A stretch of DNA of 64,000 nt from Lineus longissimus (taxonomy: Eukaryota; Nemertea; Pilidiophora; Heteronemertea; Lineidae): assembly GCF_910592395.1 (NCBI RefSeq), contig NC_088319.1, positions 4,838,001 to 4,902,000 on the forward strand, written 5' to 3'. The first letter of the stretch is position 1. Each line of letters begins with the position of its first letter. A program made the translations under genes and the position numbers. The notes beneath the pieces are model-generated. The model had not been told where the DNA came from and did not search any database. It worked only from the letters and a program-made list of their open reading frames with translations. Below are positions 32,893-43,179 of this stretch, piece after piece.

Positions 32893-34378
32893 TATGTCAT
32901 GAACGATATTGATTGTGCACATGAGCACTTATTAAACAAAGCTTGGGATATTTTATACATTTGACTTCGTTGATATTATTACCTACAAGCTTTGTGGCGT
33001 GCCCTTACGGACTAACATTAGTCACGAGTCACGGAACTTGTTACTTGTTGTCACAAATGTGATAGTTGGTGAACATCTTTATCCATACTTAATGGAAGCT
33101 CCCTTATGGTCCTGAGCATACATTTCATTATTTGGAATGTTCCTATCTCGCCTCGTGTTGAGGCGATCCCTTTGGCGCGCCTTTGTCCATGCCAAGTTTC
33201 CTCCTGCCACCCACGGAGAAGGAAGGACGATTCCAAGTTGAACTGGCGCGACTTTGTCCATGCCAAGTTTCATCCCGTCATCCACCGAGAAGGAAGGACG
33301 ATTCGAGGTTGAACTGGCGCGACCTTCTCCATGCCAAGTTTTATCCTGCCATCCACCAAGAAGGACGATCCTGGATTGAACTGACACAACTTAGTCCATG
33401 TCTTTGACGCAACTTTATTCATGCCAAGTTTCATCTAACAATCAATCAGGACGGAAGGACGACTTTAAAATGATATGGCGGGGCTTTTTCCGTGCCACCC
33501 CCTTCTGTTCACAACAGAGTCTATTAGCCAGTCAGTCTCAGGGTAGAGTATTCAGTCCTGTACCAATGTGATGCACCAACGAAATCGAAGGAATACCTCG
33601 ATAGGGATCCGGTATGATTTCGCCCTTAAAAGACCCAAAAGTAACAGATTTGGCCACCAGGGTGCAAAAAACTGAAAAGGCGAAATGTGCAATATATCTG
33701 CTCATTGGCTCACCGTAGGAGTCTTGTGGGAGTTTTCTCGAATTACCACAGCACATACAACCATTTTCCGTATTAGTCCGATGGCACTTCCATGGAAATG
33801 AGGTGATAACAAGATAAATACAAAAAAATAGTCTCAAAAGATTTATTTGAATTTTTCAGGGACAGGATTGACGAACACAAAGAAAGTTTGTCCGTTTTTC
33901 AAAAACAGCAACATGGCAAGCATTTCGTCCTCTGAGGAGTCCATGACCATACCCGCGAAATGCCAAGTGACAAATGAACGAGTAAAATGTTAATCCGGTG
34001 TATCGTTGGGAAAATGAGGAATGAAAAGTGAGGAGTGAATGATGAGGCGTGAGGCGTCACGCGTGAAGAGTGAAAAGTGAATCGTTCATTCCTATATAAC
34101 ATCTGCCTAAGGAACGTTTTTTAACCGCTCAACCTATGAATTTGAAATTTGGTACACATGACTCCCTAAGTCATATAACATCATAATTTAGAGTTTATTT
34201 GTTAATCCTCGCAGATCATAATGTCATAAATGAACTACTGATATGCTTGTGAATAGTGTGTTGATGTGCAAATGATAATTAACAACTTGTGCTGTTGAAA
34301 TTCACCAAATAACGCGGTGATATGTCATCATAGTTTATAACTTAATATATTGGAGTATTTGGATATATCTTGTCATGG
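32893..34378. repeat. Segment duplicated from 9557-10936, downstream flank of G5
   Basis: Collinear with 9557-10936, including the 71-base tandem repeat (33180-33480, one unit more). It then continues past the point where the pogo element sits in the G1 unit: 'cttaatatattggag' at 34350 is the empty site. Reading frames here are not conserved. Confidence 0.75.
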
Positions 34379-35416
34379 TCAATAACCATGATAAAACAGC
34401 TTCAATCGTAACTGCTTCATTTGATCAAAGAAAACAGCCCGAAATTGTGACCCACTTACGCAATAGAGGATGAAGTTGATAGCATGATTGCTATAAGTCA
34501 TAGTTCGAGAGGAAAGGCGGAGAAGATAACCCAACGCTGCTTGTTGCTCTGATTCACTCAGATCTGGGAAAAAAATAGGTTCAAATGCATAGAAAACTTG
34601 ATTGGGCAGTGCAAGAATGACAAACACGAGACTAACCACAACCAACATAACTGTTATCCCTGTGAGATCTTTCTGATCTTGGGTTTTCTGCATCTTCATT
34701 CTCCGTCTCATGTTTATTAACAGCTTAAACATTATGAAGACATTACAGATTGTTATGACAATGAAAGGTATAGCTGCATACATAATGACACGTATAATAA
34801 CCCAGGCTGTGTAATAAAATGTAAAATAAGGTGTATCCATGCGGCCTGCATCACACCAGACTCCTTCACCAGGGTAGATGTCAACTTTCATGAAGATGAG
34901 ACAGTGGCTGTTCAGAGCAAAGAGTGAAATCAACAGCCCCGCCAGGACAAAGTATGTCCGCCTCTTTGAACAGATGAACTGTGCCTTTAACGGGAATGTG
35001 ACACAAATGCAGCGCTCAAGTGTTAGTAGGAGGACGCTCCATGATGAGACCATCAGTGTGAACTCCATCAGAAAAATATTGACTTTACACATAGCATCTG
35101 AGATTCTCCGTAATCTGATGTCATAGGCCTGTGAGAGCACCTGATCGAGACATCCTACATAAAGTACTAACAAGTCACTCAGGGAAAGGACTATCAGCAA
35201 GATACGCGTAGAAACGTGCCCGATTCTTCCACTGGAGACAACCATGATGGTTGCATTGTTGAAGATAGTTCCCATTGCGATGATGACTGGGCCAACGTAT
35301 GCAACAAAAGCAAAAGCTACGAATGCCTCCCAGTGACCTCGGTCCATTAATGCCTCAAGGGAATAGTACTCACCCTGTTGTTTTTTTGTCACAACGGATT
35401 GCAGTGTTTGTGTCAT
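34379..35416 (-). CDS. G5: class A GPCR, intact single exon
   Basis: 345 residues; same architecture as G2. Differences from its sisters lie mainly in loops: GCLDQVLSQAYD in loop 1, DIYPGEGVWCDAGRMDTPY in loop 2, KTQDQKDLTG in intracellular loop 3, and YHGY at the tail. Helix 1 has GTIFNNATI, an Asn for Ile next to the conserved Asn. Helix 3 ends LTLERCICV and helix 7 carries NHAINFILYCVSGSQFR. It is open from ATG to stop and likely functional. Its upstream flank is nearly identical to that of G2, marking G5 and G2 as products of one block duplication. Confidence 0.9.
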   Translation of the reverse strand: MTQTLQSVVTKKQQGEYYSLEALMDRGHWEAFVAFAFVAYVGPVIIAMGTIFNNATIMVVSSGRIGHVSTRILLIVLSLSDLLVLYVGCLDQVLSQAYDIRLRRISDAMCKVNIFLMEFTLMVSSWSVLLLTLERCICVTFPLKAQFICSKRRTYFVLAGLLISLFALNSHCLIFMKVDIYPGEGVWCDAGRMDTPYFTFYYTAWVIIRVIMYAAIPFIVITICNVFIMFKLLINMRRRMKMQKTQDQKDLTGITVMLVVVSLVFVILALPNQVFYAFEPIFFPDLSESEQQAALGYLLRLSSRTMTYSNHAINFILYCVSGSQFRAVFFDQMKQLRLKLFYHGY

Positions 35417-36480
35417 AGTTGATAGTTCTGTAATCTAAACACACGTAGTTTTAATGAAAGTTGTCCGTTTTGATAGTAAGTGCCGTTGTCCCTTTATAAT
35501 AGAAATGTAATAAATATCGTTGCAGTAGTGAGATCATGCTCCTAGAGCAAACAATTCAATTTCCAGAGAACTAACTGCTGTTTCATCGACTGCCACCGAG
35601 ACACGATAAACGGAGGCCTGAGGATTCATGTAATGGGTTGACAGCCAATGGGTGCCGAAATAGTCACAGCCATTTCTGAAACAGCGTTGCATTGACAAGG
35701 TGTTGACCGTTTGCTCCTGTTTTGAAATGTTTCCATTTACAGTACTGTTGGCATTCTGAAAACACTTTTGTGGGCGTTGGGACATTCCTGACAACTGTTT
35801 GCCTGGTGCTCTGATGTAGATTTCCTCATAGACTTGCCTGAAATTTGCCATCAGTGGTCTCGGATCGGTGTTCGTTTAATTGGTATATGAACCTGATAGC
35901 GTGCAATTATGATGAATTATATATTACAGCATACGAACTATTAGCAACATCATCTCGCAATTGCTTTGTGGCATGGATCAGGATGGGACATTTTTTCATA
36001 TTCCTGATTGACTTTTTGTTGCATGTTTTCAAGTAGTAGCAGGCAGCAAAGAACTCAAAGGCACTTTGTTTCCTTCAATGACAAGCACTCTGAATTCAAG
36101 TCTGAATAAACCCTCAGATAACCAAGGTTGGTTTGTACACTGGTCCCTAAGATGTGTGTAACTTTCTATGAGATGAACATCTTTCTTGGACTTGCCTCTT
36201 CACTGTCATTAAAGTGTGATGAGAAATGTTGTCTAATCTCTCCCACAATGATATCCTTTTGCAATAGCAGAATCTTGGAAATCATCCTTACAAATTTGTC
36301 TGCAATATAGACTGCGGCAATTCAACCCTGACCACTGCACGTATTATTCTCCTGGTTTTGTTTCTGCGTGACTGTATTATGTCCCATCTGTGCATCAGTT
36401 CATCACTAAAATGATGATTGAGAAATAAATTTGTTAACTATTGTCTGACGAAGTCTTACTGACTTGTATTCAATGATATT
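35417..36480. repeat. Upstream flank of G5
   Basis: Near-identical to 21287-22380. A 105-codon minus-strand frame (35851-35534) with six to seven Cys/His is open here but shifted in the G2 copy and cut in others. It could be a decayed upstream exon, but I do not annotate it as a gene. Confidence 0.6.
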
Positions 36481-36890
36481 TTTATGGTAGGTACTCCAAG
36501 CTAGGATACATCGCATATCCTACAGGTTTTTGATTGGACCTACTTATCCAGGTCACTGAGGTGTAATGGCGTAAATAGGCCGTTTGAGTGTAGCCATGGC
36601 TCGCGATCTCTCTCGTAGAGTCTCGAGTTCTTGAATTCCGTGACCTTTCGTAAGTTTTTCGATACCTTTCGACAGTATAATCTATTAAACGGTTATTTTC
36701 ATGTTGGTTTGCAGGGGGTGCGATAAGTCCGACCATTATGATTAGCGGGCTCAATATTTATGATAGTTGTCAGTTCCACGGCTCGTTTCTTAACCCCAAG
36801 CTGTGAACTTGAAATTCAGTGCACATGATGTCATATAACCTCAGACATCGAATTTCGGTCCGATCTGATTCTCGACTTAGCCACCAGGGA
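36481..36890. repeat. M module variant downstream of G6, left part
   Basis: Collinear with 22381-22999 minus a deletion of about 235 bases after 'gccatggctcg' (36603). It ends at the Harbinger insertion point 'ccaccaggga'. Confidence 0.6.
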
Positions 36891-38761
36891 CCTGTTTCAT
36901 AAAGCTTAATGGAGTTCCTTTAGGCCTAAAGGCACGTTAACGACGTTCCTTAGGACCTAGCCGTTTCATAAAGCTTCCATTAACTATCTAGGTTAATGGT
37001 GGCTTTAACGAGTGTTTCAGGTAGTGCCATTAACCTTCCTTTAGTTAACAGAGTTCCTTTAACTCTGAAGGAGGTTCGGGGCTCCCTCAAGCTTCCTTTA
37101 CGAGTTTTTTCTGCCTTCGGACGTCGAGCAGAGTTGACGTGCCATCATGCTGCGCTTAATACGAGAGCGTGAGAGACGCGCTATTCGGCGGGAGAGGATA
37201 TTCCGTGATCGATTTGACCCGATTGATTCGATGCGGGAGGATTTATTTATGAAACGATACAGATTTCCAAAAAACATTTGCATCGATTTTTGTAGAGAGC
37301 TTTCGGCGGAGCTTCAGCATCCGACAGAGAGGAACCACGCCCTTACTGTGTCAATGCAAGTACGCACTGCGTTGCGTTTTTTTGCCAGTGGCAATAACCA
37401 ATCGAGTGTTTGGGACAATCATCACATTAGTGTGTCAAGCGCTTCGCGATGCATAAATTCAGTTTCCTCTGCTTTGGCGGCTCGTATCGATCAACACGTG
37501 TACTTCCCGAACAATCTAAAGCATGTGAAGGCGAAGTTTTTCGAAAAAACGGAATTTCCCGGCGTGATTGAGTCGATTGATGGGACCCACGTCCGCATCA
37601 GCAGACCAAGCATCAACGAAAATATATACGTGAATCGAAAGGGGTTTCACAGCATCAATGCGATGCTTGTGTGTGACTGGGACATGATAATAAATAACTG
37701 TGTAGCCCGTTTTCCTGGTGGAACACACGACTCCTACGTCCTTCACAGTTCAGCACTAGGCCGAGAATTCGAGAGAAATCCACCAAATAGTTGGCTGTTG
37801 GGAGATTCTGGGTATCCTTCCAAGAGATGGATTATGACACCTCTTGGTAATGCTCAAACACGACAGGAAAAACATTATCAACGGAGGCAATGTAAAGCTA
37901 GGAGCATCATTGAGCGTTGCAATGTATTGTTGAAGGAACGCTTCAGATGCCTCAGGAAGGAGCTACATTACACTCCTGCAAAAGCATCTATGGTAATTCA
38001 GTCTTACTGTGCTCTTCACAATGTTTCCGTCAGATACAAGTTGCCAGTCTTACATGATCCGGATAGTACAGACGATGATTCCTCTGATAGTGATGCTGGG
38101 GATGACGAGTTTCCTCCAAGGTACAATGACATGAACGGAAACCAAATAAGAGAGGAATTGGTTGCAACATTATAGACTGATTCATGGGGATAAGGGACCA
38201 TCTCAAAGTAAAAGTAAAGCCAAAAATATTCGTTTATTTATCAATGACCCCCCCCCCCCTTTAAAAGTTTGGTTGTCATTTGCCAAAATGCTTGTCAAAC
38301 ACGCTGCACGAAGGGCCTATATCCAACATAATTACATCACATAACGAACCGGTGTAGAAGTTTAAAATGTCCTGGGATAAAATGTCCGGGAACAAAGGAT
38401 TCTATTATGCGCTGAGCTATTGACGGTCATTGCCTCTATAGAACCATATGCCATAATCTGTCAGAATACAATAGGCCCGGACACTTTTTCTAGGGGGGAC
38501 ACTTTTTACTTTTACACCGGCAGAGTGCCTCTGAGCAGATATTACCGCATTTCAATTGAATTCCGACTAAGCGTTCGAGTAAATTTTAATGGGCGCTTGG
38601 TGGGTGAACCGTAGATTCACCTGCTAAAGAAGGGCAGGCTAAAGGTACCTTCAAGCCGGTTTGTGAAACGCTCTGATTTTGTTCCTTTAAATTTTAAATG
38701 ACTCCTTCCTTTATGGTTCCTTAAAGGAACTCCTTTAAAAAGTTTTATGGAACAGGCCCCT
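36891..38761 (+). mobile_element. PIF/Harbinger transposon with intact transposase
   Basis: The ends read (AGGG)ACCTGTTTCATAAAGCTT on the left and, inverted, AGGGGCCTGTTCCATAAAACTT on the right. The outside sequence 'gccaccaggga' / 'gggagttaaaac' joins into the uninterrupted 'ccaccagggagttaaaac' near 23000 in the G3 unit. A 3-4 base GGG(A) duplication is therefore shared by both flanks, in line with the 3-base duplications of Harbinger. Subterminal repeats of 'gttcctttaa' / 'ttaaaggaac' lie at both ends. Only the transposase gene is present; the second, Myb-like protein of autonomous Harbingers is not seen. Confidence 0.88.
37147..38175 (+). CDS. Harbinger (HARBI1-like) DDE transposase
   Basis: 342 residues from ATG 37147 (context gccatcATGC) to TAG, about the family's usual length (roughly 350). 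A basic N-terminus (RERERRAIRRER) is followed by a helical domain. The DDE nuclease core shows ESIDGTHVRI (first D), NRKGFHSINAMLVCD, WLLGDSGYP (second D) and RSIIERCNVLLKERF (the catalytic E). It ends in an acidic tail (DPDSTDDDSSDSDAGDDE). No stops or frameshifts are seen. It would cut and join the element ends. Because matching terminal repeats flank it, this is a transposon gene, not domesticated HARBI1. An upstream ATG is not in frame, so the start is fairly safe. Confidence 0.92.
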   Translation: MLRLIRERERRAIRRERIFRDRFDPIDSMREDLFMKRYRFPKNICIDFCRELSAELQHPTERNHALTVSMQVRTALRFFASGNNQSSVWDNHHISVSSASRCINSVSSALAARIDQHVYFPNNLKHVKAKFFEKTEFPGVIESIDGTHVRISRPSINENIYVNRKGFHSINAMLVCDWDMIINNCVARFPGGTHDSYVLHSSALGREFERNPPNSWLLGDSGYPSKRWIMTPLGNAQTRQEKHYQRRQCKARSIIERCNVLLKERFRCLRKELHYTPAKASMVIQSYCALHNVSVRYKLPVLHDPDSTDDDSSDSDAGDDEFPPRYNDMNGNQIREELVATL

Positions 38762-39472
38762 GGGAGTTAAAACCAAAAATGGTAAAAAGTGTAATATCTC
38801 GCATATTAGTGACTTGTTTTTAAAATATTTTTATGGTTGGTACTCCAAGTAAGCATACATCACATATTTTACGGGTTTTTGATTGGACCTCCTTTTAAAG
38901 GTCACAGAGGTCAAATGGCGTAAATAAGACATTTGAGTGTAACTATGACACGTTTCTTAACCGCTAAAGCTATGAAGTTGAAAATTGGTACACACGACTC
39001 CTTACTAGCGGACATCAATTCATTCAATGATTGCATGTGGATTGCGAGTATTACAACTAATTTTAATTGCATTACACTTAACTACTTGTTGTCAATTCCT
39101 TCATAAGACTTTTAAATACAAAATTAATCATTTTTTGACGTTATATAATGCATTATGCGTAACAGAGTTTTAAGTCATGGAGACGAGAAATATGGAACAC
39201 TATTAGAAGTGGTGTATTAACACATACAATAGACCAACATCATCATCATCATCATCATCATCATCATAAATCAGAGTTGATTTCGACACTCAGAGGTCTT
39301 CATTTCATGAATAAATGATCTATTGATATGCTTGTGAATAGTGTGTGGATGTGCGGAATGATAATAGTAAACAACTTGTGCTATCGAAATTAACTAAATG
39401 AGGATAGATGGTGCCATGTCATCATAGTTTATAATTTCATATGTTGAAGTATTTGGTTATATCGTGTCATGG
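38762..39472. repeat. M module downstream of G6, right part, with CAT triplet run
   Basis: Matches 23004-23100 and 24153-24781 without the foldback element, so it holds that element's empty site. A (CAT)n run lies at 39238-39268. It is non-coding. Confidence 0.7.
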
Positions 39473-40507
39473 TTAATTACTGTGACAGAACAGCTTCAAT
39501 CGTAATTGTTTCATTTGATCAAAGAAAACGGCACGAAATTGTGACCCACTTACACAATAGAGGATGAAGTTGATAGCATGACTGCTATAAGTCATAGTTC
39601 TAGAGGAATAGCGGAGAAGAGTTCCCAATGCTGCCTGTTGCTCTGATTCGCTCAGATCTGGGAAATAGGTGGGTTGAATTGCAGAGAAAACTTGGTTTGG
39701 CAATGCAAGAATAACAAACACGAGACTGACCACAACCAACATGGCGGTTATCCCTGTAAGATCTTTTTGAGCTTTGGTATTCTGCATCTTCATTCTACGT
39801 CCCTTGTTTATTAGCAGCTTAAATATTATGAAGACATTACAGATTGTAATGACAATGAAAGGTATAGCTGCATACATGATTACACGTATAATACCCCAGG
39901 CTGTGTAATAAAATGTAAAATAAGGTGCATCCATTCGGCCTGCATCACACCAGACTCCTTCACCAGGGTAGATGCCAACCTTCATGAAGATGAGACAGTG
40001 ACTGTTCAGAGCAAAGAGTGAAATAAACAGCCCAGCCAGGACAAAGAATGTTCGCCTCTTGGAACAGATAAACTGTGCTTTTAACGGGAATGTGACACAA
40101 ATGCAGCGCTCAAGTGTTAGTAGGAGGACGCTCCATGATGAGAACATAAGTGTGAACTCCATGAGAAAAATACTGACTTTACACATAGCATCTGAAATTT
40201 CTCGTAATTTGGTGTCATAATGGTAGAGCACAAGATCTAGACATCCTATGTAAAGTACTGACAAGTCACTCAGGGATAGGACTATCAGCAAGATACGTGT
40301 AGAAACGTGCCCGATTCTTCCACTGGAGACAACCATGATGGTTGCAATGTTGAAGATAGTTCCCATTGCGATGATGACTGGGCCAACGTATGCAACAAAA
40401 GCAAAAGCTATGAATGCCTCCCAGTGACTTCGGTCCATTAATGTCTCAAGGGAATAGTACTCACCTTGGTGTTTGTTCGTCAAAACGGATTGCAGTGTTT
40501 GTGTCAT
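39473..40507 (-). CDS. G6: class A GPCR, intact single exon
   Basis: 344 residues, one shorter than G2/G4/G5 in loop 1 (CLDLVLYHYDTKLREISD). The third intracellular loop has INKGRRMKMQNTK, and the third extracellular loop IQPTYFPDLSE. Class A landmarks are complete: LSLSDL, Cys before helix 3, LTLERCICV, WCDAGR, LALPNQVF, SHAINFILYCVSGSQFR. It is the intact sister of pseudogene G3. It is the outermost copy; beyond its upstream flank (to about 41480) the repeated unit ends. Likely a peptide receptor by helix 7 resemblance, not proven. Confidence 0.9.
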   Translation of the reverse strand: MTQTLQSVLTNKHQGEYYSLETLMDRSHWEAFIAFAFVAYVGPVIIAMGTIFNIATIMVVSSGRIGHVSTRILLIVLSLSDLSVLYIGCLDLVLYHYDTKLREISDAMCKVSIFLMEFTLMFSSWSVLLLTLERCICVTFPLKAQFICSKRRTFFVLAGLFISLFALNSHCLIFMKVGIYPGEGVWCDAGRMDAPYFTFYYTAWGIIRVIMYAAIPFIVITICNVFIIFKLLINKGRRMKMQNTKAQKDLTGITAMLVVVSLVFVILALPNQVFSAIQPTYFPDLSESEQQAALGTLLRYSSRTMTYSSHAINFILYCVSGSQFRAVFFDQMKQLRLKLFCHSN

Positions 40508-41480
40508 AGTTGATAGGACTGCAATCTAAAGACGCGTACTTTGAGTGAAAGTTCTCCGTTTTGATAGTAAGTGCCGTTGTCCCTTTTTAATAGAAAGGTA
40601 ATAAATATAATCACCAGGCATCAAATTCGTTGCAGTAGTGAGGTCATGCTCCTGAGGCAGGTAATTCAATGTCCAGAGAACTAATTGCTGTTTCTTCGAC
40701 TGCCACCGAGACACGATAAACGGAGGCCTGAGGATTCATGTACCGGGTTGACAGCCAGCCAATGGGTGCCGAAATAGTCACAGCCATTTCTGAAACTGCG
40801 TTGCATTTACAAGGTGTTGACCGTTTACTCCTGTTTTGATGGGTTTCCAGTTACAGCACTGTTGGCATTCTGAAAACACTTTTGTGGGCGTTGGGAGATT
40901 CCTGACAACTGTTTCCTGGTGCTGTGATGTGGACTTCCTGATAGACTTTCCGGAAACCAGCCATCAGTCGTCTCGGATGAGTGTTCATTTAATTGGTATA
41001 CGAACCTGATAGTGTGTAATTATGGGGAATTATATATTACAGCATACGAACTATTAGCAACATCATCTCACAGTTGCTTTGTGGCGTGATTCCTGATTGA
41101 ATTTTTTGTTGTATGTTTTCAAGTAGTAGGAGGCAGCAAAGAACTCAGATGGCTCTTTGTTTGCTTCAAATCCAAACACTCTGAATTCAAGTCTGAATCA
41201 ACCCTCTGATAACCAATATTGGTTTGTACACTGGACCCTAAGATGGGGTAATTTTTTATGAGATGAACATCGTTCTTGGGTTGTAATTAAGATGTGATGA
41301 GAATTGTTGTCTTATTTCTCCTGTGGTGATATCCTCTTGCAATAGCAGAATCAGGGAAATCATCCTTAAATATTTGTTTGATTAGTCGACAAACTGTCGC
41401 AATTTAACCCTGAGTACTGCATAATCCCAAGTACTGCGTCTGTGTGTATTATGTCCCTCTGTGTATCACTCAAAATTCGA
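40508..41480. repeat. Upstream flank of G6, last of the array
   Basis: Similar to 25812-26340 and 27487-28475 but more diverged after 40920. Similarity to the array fades near 41480, which I take as the array boundary. It is non-coding. Confidence 0.55.
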
Positions 41481-43179
41481 TTTAGTACTATAGAATAAAA
41501 GGTTGGAAGCGAAAATTCTTGGCTCGTGACATGCCTCTATCTAATGAATGGTTCACTGCAGGGCCAAGGCATGCTGTCGTTACGGGGGCTAGCAGGCACA
41601 ACCGGGGCTCAATAAGTTTGACACCAACTGCATGTATGTATATGTACATCCAACATAGCATTGGAAAGTAGGGCAAGTCTCCGTGAAACGATCCCGCAGC
41701 CACACAAATTTCCACGACATATACTTGTATTTCCCCTCCCCCTAAATGTTGCCATGTATAGACAGTCAAGTCATGTTATTCTTAAATGGGAACCCGGACA
41801 TCGGGGGCATAGCTAGCTTTTTGGGAGGGGGAGGGAGTACACTTTGTTTACATTTTTTGACAAAATCACGGTCTCAACCACATTGTTTTGTGACATCTGA
41901 AGGAGCAAATTGTCACATGGTCCACTCGTTTGTATAGCTAAATCTTTTTACTATATTTACAGTTTATCGCTAATTATCTGGGAAAAACTCTGTGTAATAC
42001 GATGAGGAAAACTTAGAGCAGCATGCGACTGAAAAACTCCACCCAATCCCGTTTCATTTGTTATAAAACGATATATAACTTGAGACACCTTTGTCCTATT
42101 GTGATACACGAACTGCCAAAGCTGGCATTATCCATTCACGACGAAAGGTTTCATTTATCCATTGTTAAATACAACATATTCGTGGTTCTTAATCAGACAA
42201 AAAAGTCAAAGCATCCATGGTGTTTTCAAAATACATCAGAAGTATGACATCAGTACATGCCAAGGTCGATAACATTTTGACATAAGATTCTAAGTTGAGA
42301 TCTTATTAAGTTTCGTATACATGTCCATGTGCAATATTCACAAGATTCCTGTGAGATTCTTAGTTAAGATATTAACTAAGAATTGTACAAGAATGTTGTC
42401 ACACATCTACATGTACCAAAAACCGAATACGATCTTAATCAAGAATCTTATCAGAATCATATCTGGATGTTTTTGTTTCCGAGTGTGTCCCCTTATTTTT
42501 GAACGCGGAAAGGTAGAGTGACACGTTTTCCTGCATTTCCCCCAATGGAAATGTCACAGTCTCTCTCGATGTCTATCGTAAAGGAAATACTAAAATATTT
42601 TGAACAACAACAGACGCTACACCGACCTTACATTGGTGAAACTAGAACTTATAATTAAGGTGACGTAAATAGAGCAATTTCAGTCGTCTTGCCACCCAAC
42701 GCTCTGCTTCTTGCAATTCAGTGGAAAAGAAACAGAACGCAGACCTTTCGTCCTACGCCAATGGCGTGTGTAACATAGAATGTTATGACCATTGTGTTGA
42801 ACGAAGGACTGCTTTTCATACATCATAAACCTACGTATTGCTGTGGTTTACAAGGTAAGGATATTATTCTCAATCTCAATTTCAAACTTCCAGCCAGCAT
42901 GGTTAATGAGTTTGACCTCCTCGGGATATTCGCCATCCCTAGCGCAGACTGGATCGTTTTTACCTCTACGACCTCTGAATATCCTAATATTTGATGCCGA
43001 GTCTTTTGATCTGGCGTTCTAGACAGCCAGGTCCGAGCCAAGGAGTATTTTCTAGCTCAGTTTTTTCAGTTGTTTGCCATCCTAAAACCATGCTCGTCAT
43101 CCTGGATATAATATTTATTATTGTTTTATACTTAGACGTCAAAAAAAGTGCCGTGCGGCAAATTGTCAGGTTTGTCATA
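41481..43179. other. No gene seen; short palindromes near 42.3 kb
   Basis: Apart from ATTCTTAGTTAA-GATA-TTAACTAAGAAT-type arms at 42356-42383 and related 'agattctta' pieces from 42285 to 42460, I see no repeat, exon or RNA gene. The stretch just upstream of 43180 probably holds the promoter or 5'UTR of the next gene. Confidence 0.45.

Noticed and set aside
33538-33837. 99-codon frame shared with 10114-10464
   Set aside because: Shared because the DNA is duplicated; start and length differ between copies and no motif is seen.
35534-35851. 105-codon frame upstream of G5, similar frames upstream of G1-G4
   Set aside because: The frame is shifted or stopped in sister flanks that are otherwise very similar, so coding is not conserved. 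Kept only as a possible decayed exon.
37147-38175. Domesticated HARBI1 host gene
   Set aside because: Matching inverted ends and a paralogous empty site show it is a recent transposon insertion.
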